A stretch of 64,000 bases of DNA, taken from NCBI GenBank assembly GCA_036925085.1, contig JAUPFP010000024.1, positions 1,274,001 through 1,338,000 of the forward strand. Reading direction: 5' to 3'. This DNA comes from Brachycybe producta (lineage: Eukaryota > Arthropoda > Diplopoda > Playtdesmida > Andrognathidae). Under the pieces are notes generated by a model. That model saw nothing but the letters and a program-made list of their open reading frames with translations, was not told the origin of the DNA and did not search any database. The translations under genes and the position numbers were made by a program. Every line of letters starts with the position of its first letter. The first letter of the stretch is position 1. Shown one piece after another: positions 45,746-58,100 of the stretch.

Positions 45746-47979
45746 ATGCCTGTTAAACCGAAAACAAGGGTTATTTGCTTCCAAATTCATGGTTTTGTTT
45801 ACGTTATTTTTGTGTTAACATTTTTGAGTCTTTTTGTTGCAGATCGAACTTCATCTGCATTTGGACGGAGCTCCAAGAGTTGCAACCATTTGGGAACTTT
45901 CGAAGTTTGTTTTATTTTTATTTTCTATTGAAAATGAATGATTTTATTTTCACTTTAGCGTTTTATTCATTAATTTTTATATTTGATATGATTATTAGGA
46001 ATGAAATTGCTATTTTAATAATTAAATTAAATTAGATTAAAAATATAGGTGTTTTAATCATTAAGGTGGTTTAAAATTTTAAACGCCTCTCGAACCATGA
46101 TTTTTATGTCATTTCAGAGCAAAATGAAGAAAAATAGGAAAGTGTTTTAGAAACTAGAAAGGTAAGCCCAGTCACTTAACGATCTTTTCATGTTGGGATC
46201 TTTCAAAATAAACTTTTTATAGACAAAAATTTAAAAAATATCACCCGCTTAATGCAGACGATGTTTTTTTAATTTTTCTCATTTTTGAAAGTTATCAACA
46301 TAAAAATGCCGTTGATTGATCCAACTATTGTTCTAGTTTCTAACCTTTTCATTTTTTCCCCTTATTGTTGAACCTGAAACGTAGAATAATCAGAGTTTGA
46401 AAATCAGCATTTCATCATAAAAATCCCCTTAGCTTATTTTTTACTTTTTAGCTATTTTCTAAAACACATTCAATTTCTTCTGAATTTCCACTTTTAAAAA
46501 GAGAAAGAAGTTTTTTTTGATCTGGAAAAAACCATAAACCCTAAACTCTGAAATCAGCAACGGAGCAATAACGACACTGAATTGAAATGTATTTCTGTTG
46601 GGTTGTCATTTCCCCGTAGATCAAAAGGATTGCCATTACCTGGCGACGGTTCACTCGAAGCTCTCAAAGAAGCACTCGTAGTTACAAAACCATCGACCTT
46701 GTGTAACTTCCTAAAAGGTTTCACGTGGATATGCCCTGCTTTTATGTTAGCATTCGTCTAAAAGTATTTCTTTTGGACAAAAAAAGGAGTTAATTTTTAT
46801 TCATTTGGATAATTCAGTGATGATTTGAAGGCGGTCGAACGACTTGCTTACGAAGTTTGCGAAGATAAAGCGAACGACGGTGTTCTTTATGCTGAATTAC
46901 GGTACAATCCACACGGAATGCTGTCCGGTAAGGCGTCTATCGTCGCTCGTGACGTTGTAATGAGTTCGTTGACCGGAATGCAAAGAGCCGAACAAGATTT
47001 TGGCATCAAAACTAGACTCATTTTGTGCTGTATGCGTTGTAATCCAGGTCAGATAGTCGTCGAGATTCGGACTAAAATATTTTAATTTGAGCAGTTAATT
47101 ACTTCGAAACAGATCAGGCCAATGAAGTACTTGAACTTTGTGATGAGTTTCGTAACAAAGGTGTTGTCGGAATCGACGTTGCCGGAGATGAATGTGCCGA
47201 TGTCGACAAAAAGACTGGAATCGAGAAATTTAATGTCGAGATCGTCGCTGCCGTACAGGTTTATTTGTATATTTATTTCTACTTGTGCCGTCTTTATCGT
47301 TTATTCAATCTTTAGGAAGCAGCTAGACGTGGAATTCATAGAACGGTTCATGCAGGAGAAGCTGGACCGGCTAACGGGATTGAAACTGTAATAAGTTACA
47401 GTGTTTGTTATTAAACGTTTATTTAAATGAAGAGAATATTGTGTTTTAGGCTGTTGATGTTCTGAAAGCAGAACGTATTGGACACGGATATCATATCTTT
47501 GAGGACGATAACATCTACAAGAAGATTGTAACCAAGGGAATTCATTTCGAAACTTGTCCTTATTCGAGTATTCTGACCGGAGCCGTTCCAAAAGAGTGTT
47601 CTAAACATCCCATCGTCAGGTCTAGAAACTTTTAAAGTCAACACACCGTCACACACAGTCTTACAACTAGGTTTGTAATTTCTCAAGGTTTGCCGAAGCC
47701 GGAGTGAACTTTTCTATCGGAACAGACGATCCAACGATAACGGATTCGACTTTGAGTAGCGAATATCAACTTTTGTACGATTGGGGTTTGACCGAAGCTC
47801 ATATAATCAAATCGGTGAGTAGTTTTAGCGAAGTATTGTGAAAAAGAATGCTTCCAATGACAAGATTTTACTCGGATTTGTAGAATCTAAACGCGATTCG
47901 AGCTTCTTTTCTACCCGAGGATGAAAAACAGGATTTATTGGACCAATTAAAAGCAAATGTAGGAATATTTGATCTTTAA
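45746..47979 (+). CDS. ADA: Adenosine deaminase
   Basis: Zinc hydrolase of purine salvage that converts adenosine to inosine. Nine exons: 45746-45769, 45843-45904, 46620-46745, 46818-47047, 47113-47258, 47316-47387, 47450-47619, 47688-47814, 47884-47979. They total 1053 bases (350 residues), close to the usual 350-365. The metal and catalytic residues are visible: HLHLDG (both His), HAGEAG (His, Glu), GHGYH, and TDDP (Asp pair). The donor of exon 3 was set at 46746 because only this join gives the family pattern FLKGFTWICPAF followed by DDLKAVERLAYE. The final codons after 47955 read VGIFDL and stop. An in-frame ATG at 45635 would add 37 residues with a mitochondrial-presequence look, but an acceptor-like ttttttccag at 45643-45652 makes it doubtful. 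Confidence 0.95.
46070..46440. repeat. Nearly full foldback repeat in an ADA intron
   Basis: Left end aaggtggtttaaaattttaa with aacgcctctcgaaccatgat, left arm gttttagaaactagaaaggt, and right arm ttgttctagtttctaacctt with cagagtttgaaaatcagc. It is one of the clearest copies for defining the family ends. A partial second copy follows to about 46560. Confidence 0.8.
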
Positions 47980-49239
47980 TACTTTCGATCGTTGACTCAG
48001 GAACCGATGATATAATGATATTACGCAGGTTTTTCTGCGACGATTGTTTAATACTTGAGTTTTTTATTCATTGTGTTTATGATTATGAATTATGATTTTA
48101 CTCTTATCAATGCAGGTATATTAAAAGCTTTTTTCTTTACATCTAAATTGTTGATTTTTTTAAAGTTGCAAAAAAAAGGTGAGTCCATTTTTAGGTGTTA
48201 CAATTACACAGCTATTTATAATTGTATAATATATAATTAATGTGAAAATAGTTATGCTTTTTGCAATCAAAAAGACTGTTTAGAGGCTAGAGTTTTCCCA
48301 AAAGTAGTCATCACTTAATAAAGAATTTTACTAGATTTTAGCTTTTTAAAAGTATTTTTGATTGAAGGCATTCCCTCCTTCCCGCTTCAAGATGTTTTAC
48401 AAACAGCTGATTTTCGAATTCTGTTCATTCTGCGTTTCTGGAGCAATAATGAGGCGAAATTAGAAGCGTATTAGAAACTAGAACGGTAGTTAAATCACTT
48501 AATAGTATTTTTATGTTGACATCTTTCAAAATTAACTTTTTTATTGAAAAACATAAAAAATGCTTTAAAATGCTTAATATAAAATACTTAAAATACTTAA
48601 AATGCTTTAAGTTTAGTCATTTTGAAACTTAATACAAAGCTTACTTTAAAAGCTTTCATCATGAAAATACGTTTAAATGACTTCTAAAATAAATACTTTT
48701 AAAATACTTTCAAATTTGTTTTAATTTTGCTCCTGAAAGATAGAATCATCAGAGTTCGAGGGACGTTTACACTTTAAAACCCCTTTAATAATAATTTGTG
48801 AAAATAAATTCTGAAACAAGTGATTGAATAGTTATCATTTGAAATTCATATCAGTTTTCATTTTAATTTTATCCCGATTTGAGGTGTACGAACTAATTAT
48901 GGTAATTTCTTAAATACGTACTTTTGACTGCAGTTGATTCTCTATAATTAAGATTAATATTAATAAACATCTATTCTTTAGTCTAACTAATTGCAAACGT
49001 ATTGTTAGTAGACATAAATTTCGTCGTTTTTTTTTGACATGGAATAATTATTAATGTACACACTTTTTACGGCTAATTCTGATATTACATTTTTTTCACT
49101 CACTATTGTTCTTGATTTACTAAAAGATAAAATATGCTTTTATAAGTTCTATTGTTGCACATAATATTCTGCTAACAAATTTCAATAATTCTTTTCATTC
49201 TTTGTAATGTGAATGTTATGTTTGACTTCATGAGTTCAG
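47980..49239. other. Intergenic between convergent ADA and clavesin genes
   Basis: AT-rich. Holds a foldback repeat at about 48430-48790 (ttagaaactagaacggtag to cgtttacactttaaaacccc). No supported exon. Confidence 0.5.
48430..48790. repeat. Foldback repeat copy
   Basis: Left arm, degenerate centre with internal aaaatacttaaaatgc duplications, and right end agttcgagggacgtttacac. Confidence 0.7.
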
Positions 49240-51868
49240 TTACTCCTTCAAGAAAAATTCCTCGTCCAATTCAGTTACTGAAGGTCGACCATCACGGAGT
49301 GATTTACACATATCGGATGGAAACGTTTCAGAATGAACAGTTGACCTGTTCATTTCTGTTGTATTAATACTGTTATGAGAAGTGAAAAGATTTTCCTCTT
49401 CAAGAATCAATTGATTTGCCCAGATTTCTGTGTTATAAGGTGGACAAGATCCACCAAGTTCAGCCGGTAGAATATCTTTAGCAATGTGGTGATGTAAGGT
49501 TGTTAGGTTGTTTCCATGGAGGTAGATCTATTAACAATATAAAAGAAGAGAATAAAAAATGTGTTACTAAGCTTGAGATTCGGAGTTAAACCTTGTCTTT
49601 TGTTTTCTCTTTTAGAAAAGATTTGATGAGCGTTAGAGCTGCCTCGATGTACCACGGTTGGTTTACAAAGTGGATTCCTGCGAATCGTCCTGGAAAACAA
49701 TCCTAGAAAGACGTGTTAAGTAAGCGAAGGGTTTACGATATAAGCACTTTATGCAAAAATCTAGTTTGACATAATTTTAAGGACGTTCACAGACGAGCGA
49801 CTTGTAGTAGTCAAAATGGATTGCAAAAAGTGGTTGAGTCAACTCTACTCAATTCAGCCACTTTGCTTTTTGCAGTTCATTCAACGAGACTAGGACCACT
49901 ATCAAAACGTTGCAGTCTAATTTGAGCTGTCGATTTTGGTCGCACACCAATCAATTTTTGCATTTCAAAAGTCGCTCGTCTGTGAACGCTCTAAAATAAA
50001 TTCTAATTTTATTGGGTTTCTTTACTTATCTAATTGAAAATAAATATTGAATTTTTTTTTAATTTGAAGCAAATTTTTGTTGTTGTTTTATTTTAAGGTT
50101 CTGTTAACGAACTTGGTTATAATTAACTTACTTGCAATCCTTCTATGATGAGTCTTAGAAGTTTCGGTTGAAGAAATGACGATTGTCTAAATGTGAATCC
50201 TGTCCAGTCAACGATGAGAACAAACCCGTGGATCTGAGCGTCTTCACCTTCGATCAGATTTTCTAGGGTAAGTAGAAGTGCCCGAAAGATGGCCAAAAGT
50301 CCGTAACGTCCGTGATCCCAGTTAGCTGTGAAGAAAATTAATACTCTGTGTCCGTGTTGATCGGCCGATGTCAAAACTCCGGGAAAACCATCGAGTAACG
50401 CCTGTTTGATTCCTGATTCGGAAGCTTCGAAGTCCTTAAAAAGGGAAGCGTTTGTTTTACGATATTCGTAGTACCTGCAGTAAAGGTAGAACGTGGCGTG
50501 AATGTCGAATTTACGAGCTCGAAGGAATCTCAGAATAAAAGAATCGTCTGTTCTGACGAAATCTAAAAATAAAGAGGAGACGAAACATTTTTGTTTAGTT
50601 ATATATCGTTTCTCTTTGGTTTGTGTTTAAAAAAAAAGATACCGATGTCGGGTCGAGACGGAATGAGTTTTCTAACCGCCTCTATGCTTCTATTTCTTCT
50701 TATTGGATCTTCTTGTAGTTCCTCGATGGCTTTTCTGATTGTGGCGTCCGACAAACCCCAAGTGTAATCGTTTGCCATCGTGCACTGTATATCGTCAGAG
50801 TTTATGCTATCAATGTTTATATCTTCTTTCTCTTGGTTTTCGACGATTGCATTTGTGTTTGCGATGGAAGGTTTTCGTCTAAAAACACAAATATTTCTTT
50901 TTTTACGATTGATGCAAAGATGAAGACGATATAATTTTTTAAAGTTATTCATGCGATTTAGAAACAATGTTATAAACAATTTTGCTAATTATGATTAAAA
51001 ACGAGCTAAATATAGTTTCACAATGTTCTTTTTGTATTTTTATGTTAATATCTTTCAAAATAAACTTTTTATGGATACAAATCTAAAATTATCATCTGCT
51101 TAAAGTTGGTTAATTTTCAAACTCATCTGAAAAAGCTTAACCTGAAAGTTATCAAAATGAAAAAAAAAAATACCCGTAAGTGATTGAGTTACCCTTCTAG
51201 TTTCTAAAAGATATTCAGGTTTTTGCACCTTAAAGACAGAATATAATCAAGAGTTGCAAAGGCGTTTACACTTTAAAAACCACCTTAAACATATTATTCA
51301 AGATTAAACACTGCAGTTTAGTAACATAGATGATGATTTTGTTAAATAAATAATCAATAAAAATTAACGGCGGTTAAAATTAATTCAAAATTGACATTTT
51401 CTGATCCATTTTCAAACATTCATAAAATATTTATTTTTAAAGATATATTTATGAAAATACCTTCAGGACATTCCATTACTAATCTAGTTTCTAACACAGT
51501 TTTAGGTTTCTCAAAATTTGTTTCTAAAACGTGAAAAAACAACTAAAATTCTAGGCGCGGCGGATGTTATATAAAGAGAGGGAGAGTGCTTTGCGGGCGA
51601 GTTTGAGTACAGATTTTAAGGGGGAGCTTTTGCAGCATCCTATGTTATTATGTGTTTGTTGTCTATGGTGGTAGTTGGCCATAATAAAATATACCCCTCC
51701 TTACCTAGGAAGATCCTCTCTGAGTTTACAATTGTGTGCGCTCGTAGATCGCTTCAGGGCCGAGGCTAATCCCTGTGTTCCACTATGAAGGACCTTGCAG
51801 GCCGATCCCCATAAATTATGACCTCCGTTCGTCAGAACATCAAACTGAACGAATTTCATTCTCTCCAT
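49240..51868 (-). CDS. CLVS1: Clavesin-like CRAL-TRIO (Sec14-type) lipid-binding protein
   Basis: Sec14-type phosphoinositide-binding protein; vertebrate clavesins act with clathrin in late endosome traffic. Exons on the minus strand: 51868-51705, 50878-50643, 50562-50132, 49702-49592, 49527-49240. They total 1230 bases (409 residues). The CRAL-TRIO N-domain has [16 protein letters not shown] and [17 protein letters not shown]. The lipid-binding domain has [69 protein letters not shown] and ILPAELGG. All are close to clavesin. The first exon (54 codons, starting [16 protein letters not shown]) has no homology I know, but it ends in a strong gtaagg donor and joins in frame with the next exon. 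A shorter start is possible at 50778 ([10 protein letters not shown]). Confidence 0.9.
49782..49996. repeat. Inverted-repeat element in a clavesin intron
   Basis: Arms contain cgttcacagacgagcgactt and the inverted aagtcgctcgtctgtgaacg. A relative lies at 52200-52335. Confidence 0.75.
51030..51290. repeat. Foldback repeat, right part
   Basis: Centre tatctttcaaaataaacttt, right arm gttacccttctagtttctaa, and right end cgtttacactttaaaaacca at 51266. It lies in the first intron of the clavesin gene. A partial copy follows at about 51400-51560. Confidence 0.7.
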
Positions 51869-52957
51869 GTAAATACTTAATTTCTTTTTTTAAATAGAGG
51901 AAATCTTAATTCTTAATTTCCTCCTGTCTCCCTCTATCTTCTCATTATACACGTACAAAAGGAGCTGTTATTTCTATAATCGAGGTGACCATGCAGAAAT
52001 ATGCGTTTGCGTTTGGTTGTGACGTCATACATACGTTTTTTTTTGTAAAATCATGATACAACTGCATGACGTTACACTCAACGGCTTGCGGATATCTTAT
52101 TATAAAATCGATTTGGCGATGGTCGTTAGAATGAATTGGAATTTTAGCTTTTCTTTGTGGTTTATTGGTGGCGCCACTTGACTCAAACGTATAAAATTCA
52201 CGTGATATTTGCAGAGATAAGTGATTTTAGTGTTCTAGATGGACTGCAAAAATGTGTTCGCATGTGCCCGAAACCGACCACTTCTTGCAGTTCATCTCGT
52301 CCACTAAAAGATCGCTCGTCTGTGAACGCACGACACAATTTGTGTCGCCACAAAAAGTATTCGTTTTAGCAAACCTTTGATTACTATGGGGATGTTCACA
52401 CGAGACACTGCCACATTTTTTTTGCTCCACAGTGATAAGTGGTCGAGTACATTCCACGTTTGTCAATGGTGATCAGAGCTCTTACTAATGGAATGTTCGG
52501 ACAAAATTCCATTGTTTTCGCACTCTATGTCACCGCTTTGTGTCACTGCGCAGTGACACAAAGTGGCGACACAGAGTGTCGTGTTAAGCGGTACTTAGAT
52601 TATTGGCTGAGCTTAATGTAAATAACAGTGAAATTAAAAAAAAACTGCTATTGGCACATATTATCATAAAGAACATTAAAAATTTAAGCGTTCATTTACT
52701 CCAATTTTGAGCAAATTGAAAAAATTGCATGCATGTTAGGTTATTTAAGTCAAAAAGCTGCTTCAAAAAAGAAGAATAACTTTACAAATTCAATTTTTCA
52801 CAACCTTACATTTTAACTTTTATAACTTAATTAAACCACAAGTGAAAGAAAGGAAAAAGAATGAATTTTTATTGAAGCACTTTAACAAATTACAACCACA
52901 AAGTGATTAAAACAAACAATTGTATCATTGCGACCAAGTTCAGGATTAAACAAAAAT
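51869..52957. other. Intergenic between clavesin and TDP2
   Basis: Contains one inverted-repeat relative of 49782-49996 (52200-52335) and another inverted element at about 52389-52600 (gttcacacgagacactg and inverted cactctgtgtcgcc). It should also hold the clavesin promoter. No supported exon. Confidence 0.45.
52200..52335. repeat. Partial inverted-repeat element
   Basis: Contains atggactgcaaaaatg and atcgctcgtctgtgaacgca, matching the interior and right end of 49782-49996. Confidence 0.6.
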
Positions 52958-54290
52958 TTAAAGATCAAAATAAGCAACCAATCCCCAGTGATCACTTGGA
53001 AAACGACCACAAGAGCGAATCTTTTCCAAACCAACCAATCCTAAATGTTTTAGAGTGATTTTGCTCGGATCAGAATGACGCATGTAAATACGATCGAAAC
53101 GAAACCGAACAAATCGACTGTTTGGCATGTCGATGTTTGTGTTCCTTCGTCCGTCCCAAGTATAAAGCAGATGTTCTTTTCGTCCGTCAACGATGAACAG
53201 ATCTTCAAGACCGGTTGGAAGACCTCCGATTTCATCAACCTTAATGAAAGAAACAAAGAAAGTCTTAAGTTATTGAACAAACTTTCAAAAGTTACAAGTA
53301 ATTCTCACTTCTTTGTCTCGAAGGTTCAAATCTCCAGCAAAAATCACAGTCGTACCATTATCACATTCCATAACCTTCTTGAATGTGGACTGAAGCTGTC
53401 TCTTTCGTTCCTGGCTAAACTGACCAGTACTTTCAAGATGACTGTTGTAGAACAAGAACGACGCATCTCCAATTTTAACCTGAAAGAGGTCACAATACTT
53501 TTTTTTTTTAAAAAAAAAGTGTCAATAGAAATGGGTTTGAACGATTTCTGACCTTTGTAACTAAAAGTGTACGTCCCATCGTCGACCTTTCGAATGGAAT
53601 GACTTCGTGACATTCGTATTTGACACTGTTCGTACGAAGAAGAGTTGCAGTGAAATAATCGCTTGTGTCGGGATCGTTACCAGGAATGCATTTATATGCT
53701 GGTAAGTATTCTTGAATGTATGCATAAGTAGTTGGGATCAGTTCCTGAAGATGAACTACATCGGGAAGTTCACTTAAAACGACAAACGGATCATTTAAAC
53801 AACTTAAAACCTCAATTAATGGAAATTAACTGTTTTGTTTTACCAATTAATTATATTACAGACTTGTTTGACTCTTGGTTTTAAACTACGGTCATCCAAA
53901 CCGTCGATGTTCCACGAGATGAACTTGAAATTTGTGTTTGGAACGGTTCTTTGGCTTCCGGAAGCTGCTGCTAAGGCTGCGGCGAGAGCTCTGAAATCAT
54001 GAAAAGTGAATCGATAGATTGAGGCGTGATTGAATGACAGAAACAAATATTTCTCACTCGAATGTGACAATAACTTCCTCGTTTTTGCCATCATTTAACA
54101 CCTTGACACCGTCCTGGTTCTCTTTGGCAGCGAAATAAGCTTCCACGGACTTTACAAGGTCCCACTTCCGGTCCTGTAAGAAAAATTGAGCGCACGCCGT
54201 GTCCGTGCCCGTTACGGCTGCAAACTCTTCACACAACGCTTGACATTCCTTCACGTCAGGAATATCATCGCTGTTATCACTGTCACTCAT
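52958..54290 (-). CDS. TDP2: Tyrosyl-DNA phosphodiesterase 2
   Basis: Mg-dependent 5'-tyrosyl-DNA phosphodiesterase that removes trapped topoisomerase II from DNA ends. Exons on the minus strand: 54290-54058, 53990-53844, 53772-53553, 53479-53309, 53239-52958. They total 1053 bases (350 residues; human is 362). An N-terminal UBA-like domain (CQALCEEFAAVTGTDTACAQ, FLQDRKWDLVKSVEAYF) precedes the endonuclease/exonuclease/phosphatase domain. Its motifs are visible: SWNIDGLD, LQELIPTTY, NSHLEST, FAGDLNLRDKEV and SDHWGLVAYF. The family's catalytic Asn, Glu, Asp and His are all present. It is transcribed away from the Argonaute gene. Confidence 0.95.
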
Positions 54291-55157
54291 CTTAGAATAG
54301 ATTGCAAAACAAGTTACAAATGATAAAAACACGTAGAACTACAAAAAAAAAACCCCAAGACACAATGACAGATAAACCGCCTCGTTCGCGCTTCTCAAAT
54401 TGCCATATGAAATGCCTTCAAATAAGAATAATAAGTATATCTGAGTAAAAAAGATTACATGACATGAACGTAGCTGCATTCATTCACGTTTTGAATCATA
54501 GATCTGAAGTTTGAAAGGACGATTAGAAGAATACAACAGGTGTCCTAATATGGCTTCTAAACTTCAATAGTAATACACTTTAACACAGTGACGCCACATT
54601 TGTACACCCATTTCTAGCTAATTAAACTTCAAAGTTGTGACGTATGATTTATTTGTGTTCCTGTTGTCAAACAAGTCGAGGCAGAAGACATATGACGTCA
54701 CTTCGGTAACGACGTATGTCTACGTAACTGCGTATGTATGAATTATTTCTTTCCGATTTAATTTTTCTGCTTTGATTATGTGGCGCCATCTATCGAGATT
54801 ACGTCCGTCCTATAAATAAATAAATATTAGCGACTAAACACTCATAATTTGTCGGTAATTTAATGGAGATTTAACATTTTTACAAAGAAAAAGCTATAAA
54901 ATATTCCTCAGTGTAGTTTAGTTTTATAAATGTAACATATTAACTGATAAAATTTTGAAATTTTTGTTTATTTTGTAAATGATGAAAGACTGGCGGCTAT
55001 ACCTCTTGAAATTTCGGCGGCGGCTTCCGCAGCTCAAAAAGTGACCAGTCAAGAAGAGGCCGACAAAACACAAACAATCACGAGATATTTATGAGAAAGT
55101 GTTTTAAGTATTACGGAAGAAAGAACTATTAACAAAGTTATTGACTAAAAAAGAGAA
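54291..55157. promoter_or_regulatory. Divergent promoter region of TDP2 and Argonaute
   Basis: 867 bases between two divergent start codons. The part near the Argonaute start is GC-richer (cggcggcggcttccgcagc near 55017). A TGACGTCA-like site and a gatagatggcgcc-type motif (inverted, near 54781) also occur. No core element can be fixed by eye. Confidence 0.35.
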
Positions 55158-58100
55158 ATGGGCAAGAAAAAAGGGAAGAAGGGAGGTAAGTTAACATTTT
55201 AACAAAAAAAAAAACTTATTTCCGAAAAAACAAAACACGCAATTAGTTGAAATTTGTTATGTGACATTTTTTCTTCTTCGAATAAAATAACCTATTTCTG
55301 TCATTTCTTATATTTTTATGTTATTTGTCATCAATCTCTGTATTGATACAACTTATTTTATTGTGTTTTTGTCTTAAATCGACCTTTGAACTGACAAAAA
55401 ATGGATGTTTTGCTTTTTGTCCCGTTGATGATTCATGTAGAGTTTTAGACAGGCATGTAAAGACAGGGACACGCAGACGTTTTCTCCGCCCTTTTATGAG
55501 CGTCAGACCAAATATCAACCAATTGAAAATTGAAAAGGGCGGAACATGTGACGTCAGACCACATAACAAACCAATTAGCGTTTTTCCTGTTCTCATAAAA
55601 GGAGTGGAGCAAACTTCTGCTTGTTCCTGTTTTTACTTGCTTGTGTGTTTTAGGGAACTTTTCCCGTTCTAAATTTTTTTAAGGGAAAGCCCATCTTCGT
55701 TATAAAAAAGGGCGATTCGTCTTTAAATCTTAAGGTTTCTTTATAAATATTTATTTCGTTTCTGCCCTCCCAGATGGCGTGGCTGTTTAGAGAAGGTCTC
55801 TTCTCCTCCATCCGCTGTTTTAAGAAAATATATATTTTTCAACCGAACGTTTTTTTACGAGAAACATTACGAAAAAAAATCAAAGTGTTTTAGAAACTAG
55901 AATAGTTGGCGATAATGCTAGGTTTTTCATGATGATATATATATCTTTCAAAATAAACTTTTTATGACGGTTTGAAAAAGACAAAAATAGTTTTTCATGA
56001 AAAAAAAACCATAAAACAGGTCATTTTCAAACTGAACGATAAAATTGTTTATTTTTTAAGATATTGTCACGAAAAAAACTTAACAAAATCGTTTACCATT
56101 CAAGTTTTGAAAACAATTTCAATTTTTTCATAATGTTTTTTTTTTTTAAAAACGTTCACTTGACGTTTTTGCGTCCGAATTTTACAAAAAAAAAACGTCT
56201 ATGAAGCTTAGCATTAGCCACTACAGTGCCGCCGTAAGGGGGGGGGGGAAGCAAAATAAATATCTATAAAGCCACCTTAAGATCTTTTATGACCTGCTGA
56301 TTTTCGAACTTTTGGTTATTGTGTGTTGCAGAGGAACAAAATTAAGAGAAACTTTGAAAGTGTTTTAGAAACTAGAAGTGTATTTGAATCACGTCTTTCA
56401 AAATCTTTTTATAGACAAAAATTGCCCACTGACTTATTAAGTATTTTTTTTTTCAATTGACTTTTGTGCAAATTCCGTCCCCAAAATCCTCATTTTTTGC
56501 CGGTTTCTTTATTTTATTTGCAAATAATTTAACAACTTCCCAGAAAAATGTCTCAATTGTTAGCTTTTGTTAAAAAAACAATTTGCCTCTAAAATTGGTT
56601 AAATTTTGTTTTACCGCAATTTACGTCTGATTATGTGCAACAAAATAGGTACTTGGTCATATTAATGACCCTGCTGGGGGCCGGGGGGGGGCGCAGGACT
56701 TTTAAGTATAATCTGAACGTCAGGCAATTAGAAATCGGGACAAACAGAAGTTGGCTCCGCCCTTTTTTATGACGACCGGCAACTTCTAATTGGTTTGTTG
56801 TGTAGTTCGACGTTGAAAAGGGCGGAGAGCATGTGTCGTCAGACTACATAACCAACCAATTAGAAGTTGCCGGTCGTCATAAAAAGGGCGGAGCAAACAA
56901 ACGTCTGTTCGTCCCGATTTCTAATTGCCTGTATTCTGAACGTGCTAGAATTTTTTCATTACTTTTTTTTTTTTTATGAATCTCTAAAGCCTCTTTTTTA
57001 CTCGCTTTTAATTAACTTCATAATTTGTTTGTTTGTCCACCTTCTGAAATGTTTGAAAATATAATTCACACTACATGGGGATTGAACCCATGACCAACAT
57101 TACCAATGAAATGAAATGAGAGCCTGAGACACTAACAACTACACCAACAACACAAGACACGATTACGTCTTATTTTTTTTTTTGTTTAATTTTCTTGTTT
57201 AAAATTAAAAGTTTTTTCTTCACATTGCTCAAACGTGGAGAACGTAATTTTTACTTAAAAAAAAAATCAATTTCTATCTCTGTATTATGAAGAAAATAAG
57301 TCATTCTTTTAGATTTTAACAATCGTTCATTTTTCTACTTTATTGTGATCGTTTTTAACCCTCGGAAGAACTAGAAAATCGATTGACAATTTGTTTATCA
57401 TTATGTTGAAATAGGAGATTCGAAGCAACCGCCCGCAACAACAGCCCAAAGTACTCCGACAACATCTGCTACTGTCACAGTTTCAGCACCTCAGGCCGCT
57501 CCACAAGCTCCTACCGGCCCACCAGGTATTCAGCAAACTCGTGCTCCAACGCCAACGGAACAGCCTCGTGGCCAACCACAGGCACAGGGACAACCGTCCC
57601 GTGGCCAACCAGGTTTTCAGCAACAGCGTGGAACTCCTCCATCCCAACAGCCTCGCGGCCCTCCTACAACCCAACAGCCCCGCGGCCCTTTTCCAACCCA
57701 ACAACCTCCTGGCCCTATACCAACCCAACAGCCTCGCGGCCCTCCTCCAACCCAACAGCCTCGCGGCCCTCCTCCAATCCAACAGCCTCGCGGCCCTCCT
57801 CCAACCCAACAGCCTCGCGGCCCTCCTCCAACCCAACAGCCTCGCGGCCCTCCTCCAACCCAACAGCCACGCGGCCCTCCTCCAACCCAACAGCCTCGCG
57901 GCCCTCCTCCAACCCAACAGCCACGCGGCCCTCCTCCAACCCAACAGCCTCGCGGCCCTCCTCCAACCCAACAGCCTCGCGGCCCTCCTCCAACCCAACA
58001 GCCACGCGGCCCTCCTCCAACCCAACAGCCACGCGGCCCTCCTCCAACCCAACAGCCTCGCGGCCCTCCTCCAACCCAACAGCCTCGCGGCCCTCCTCCA

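Noticed and set aside
57074-57150. A functional tRNA gene
   Set aside because: The B box and T-arm are good, but the anticodon arm and acceptor stem do not form, so it was kept only as a tRNA-like relic.
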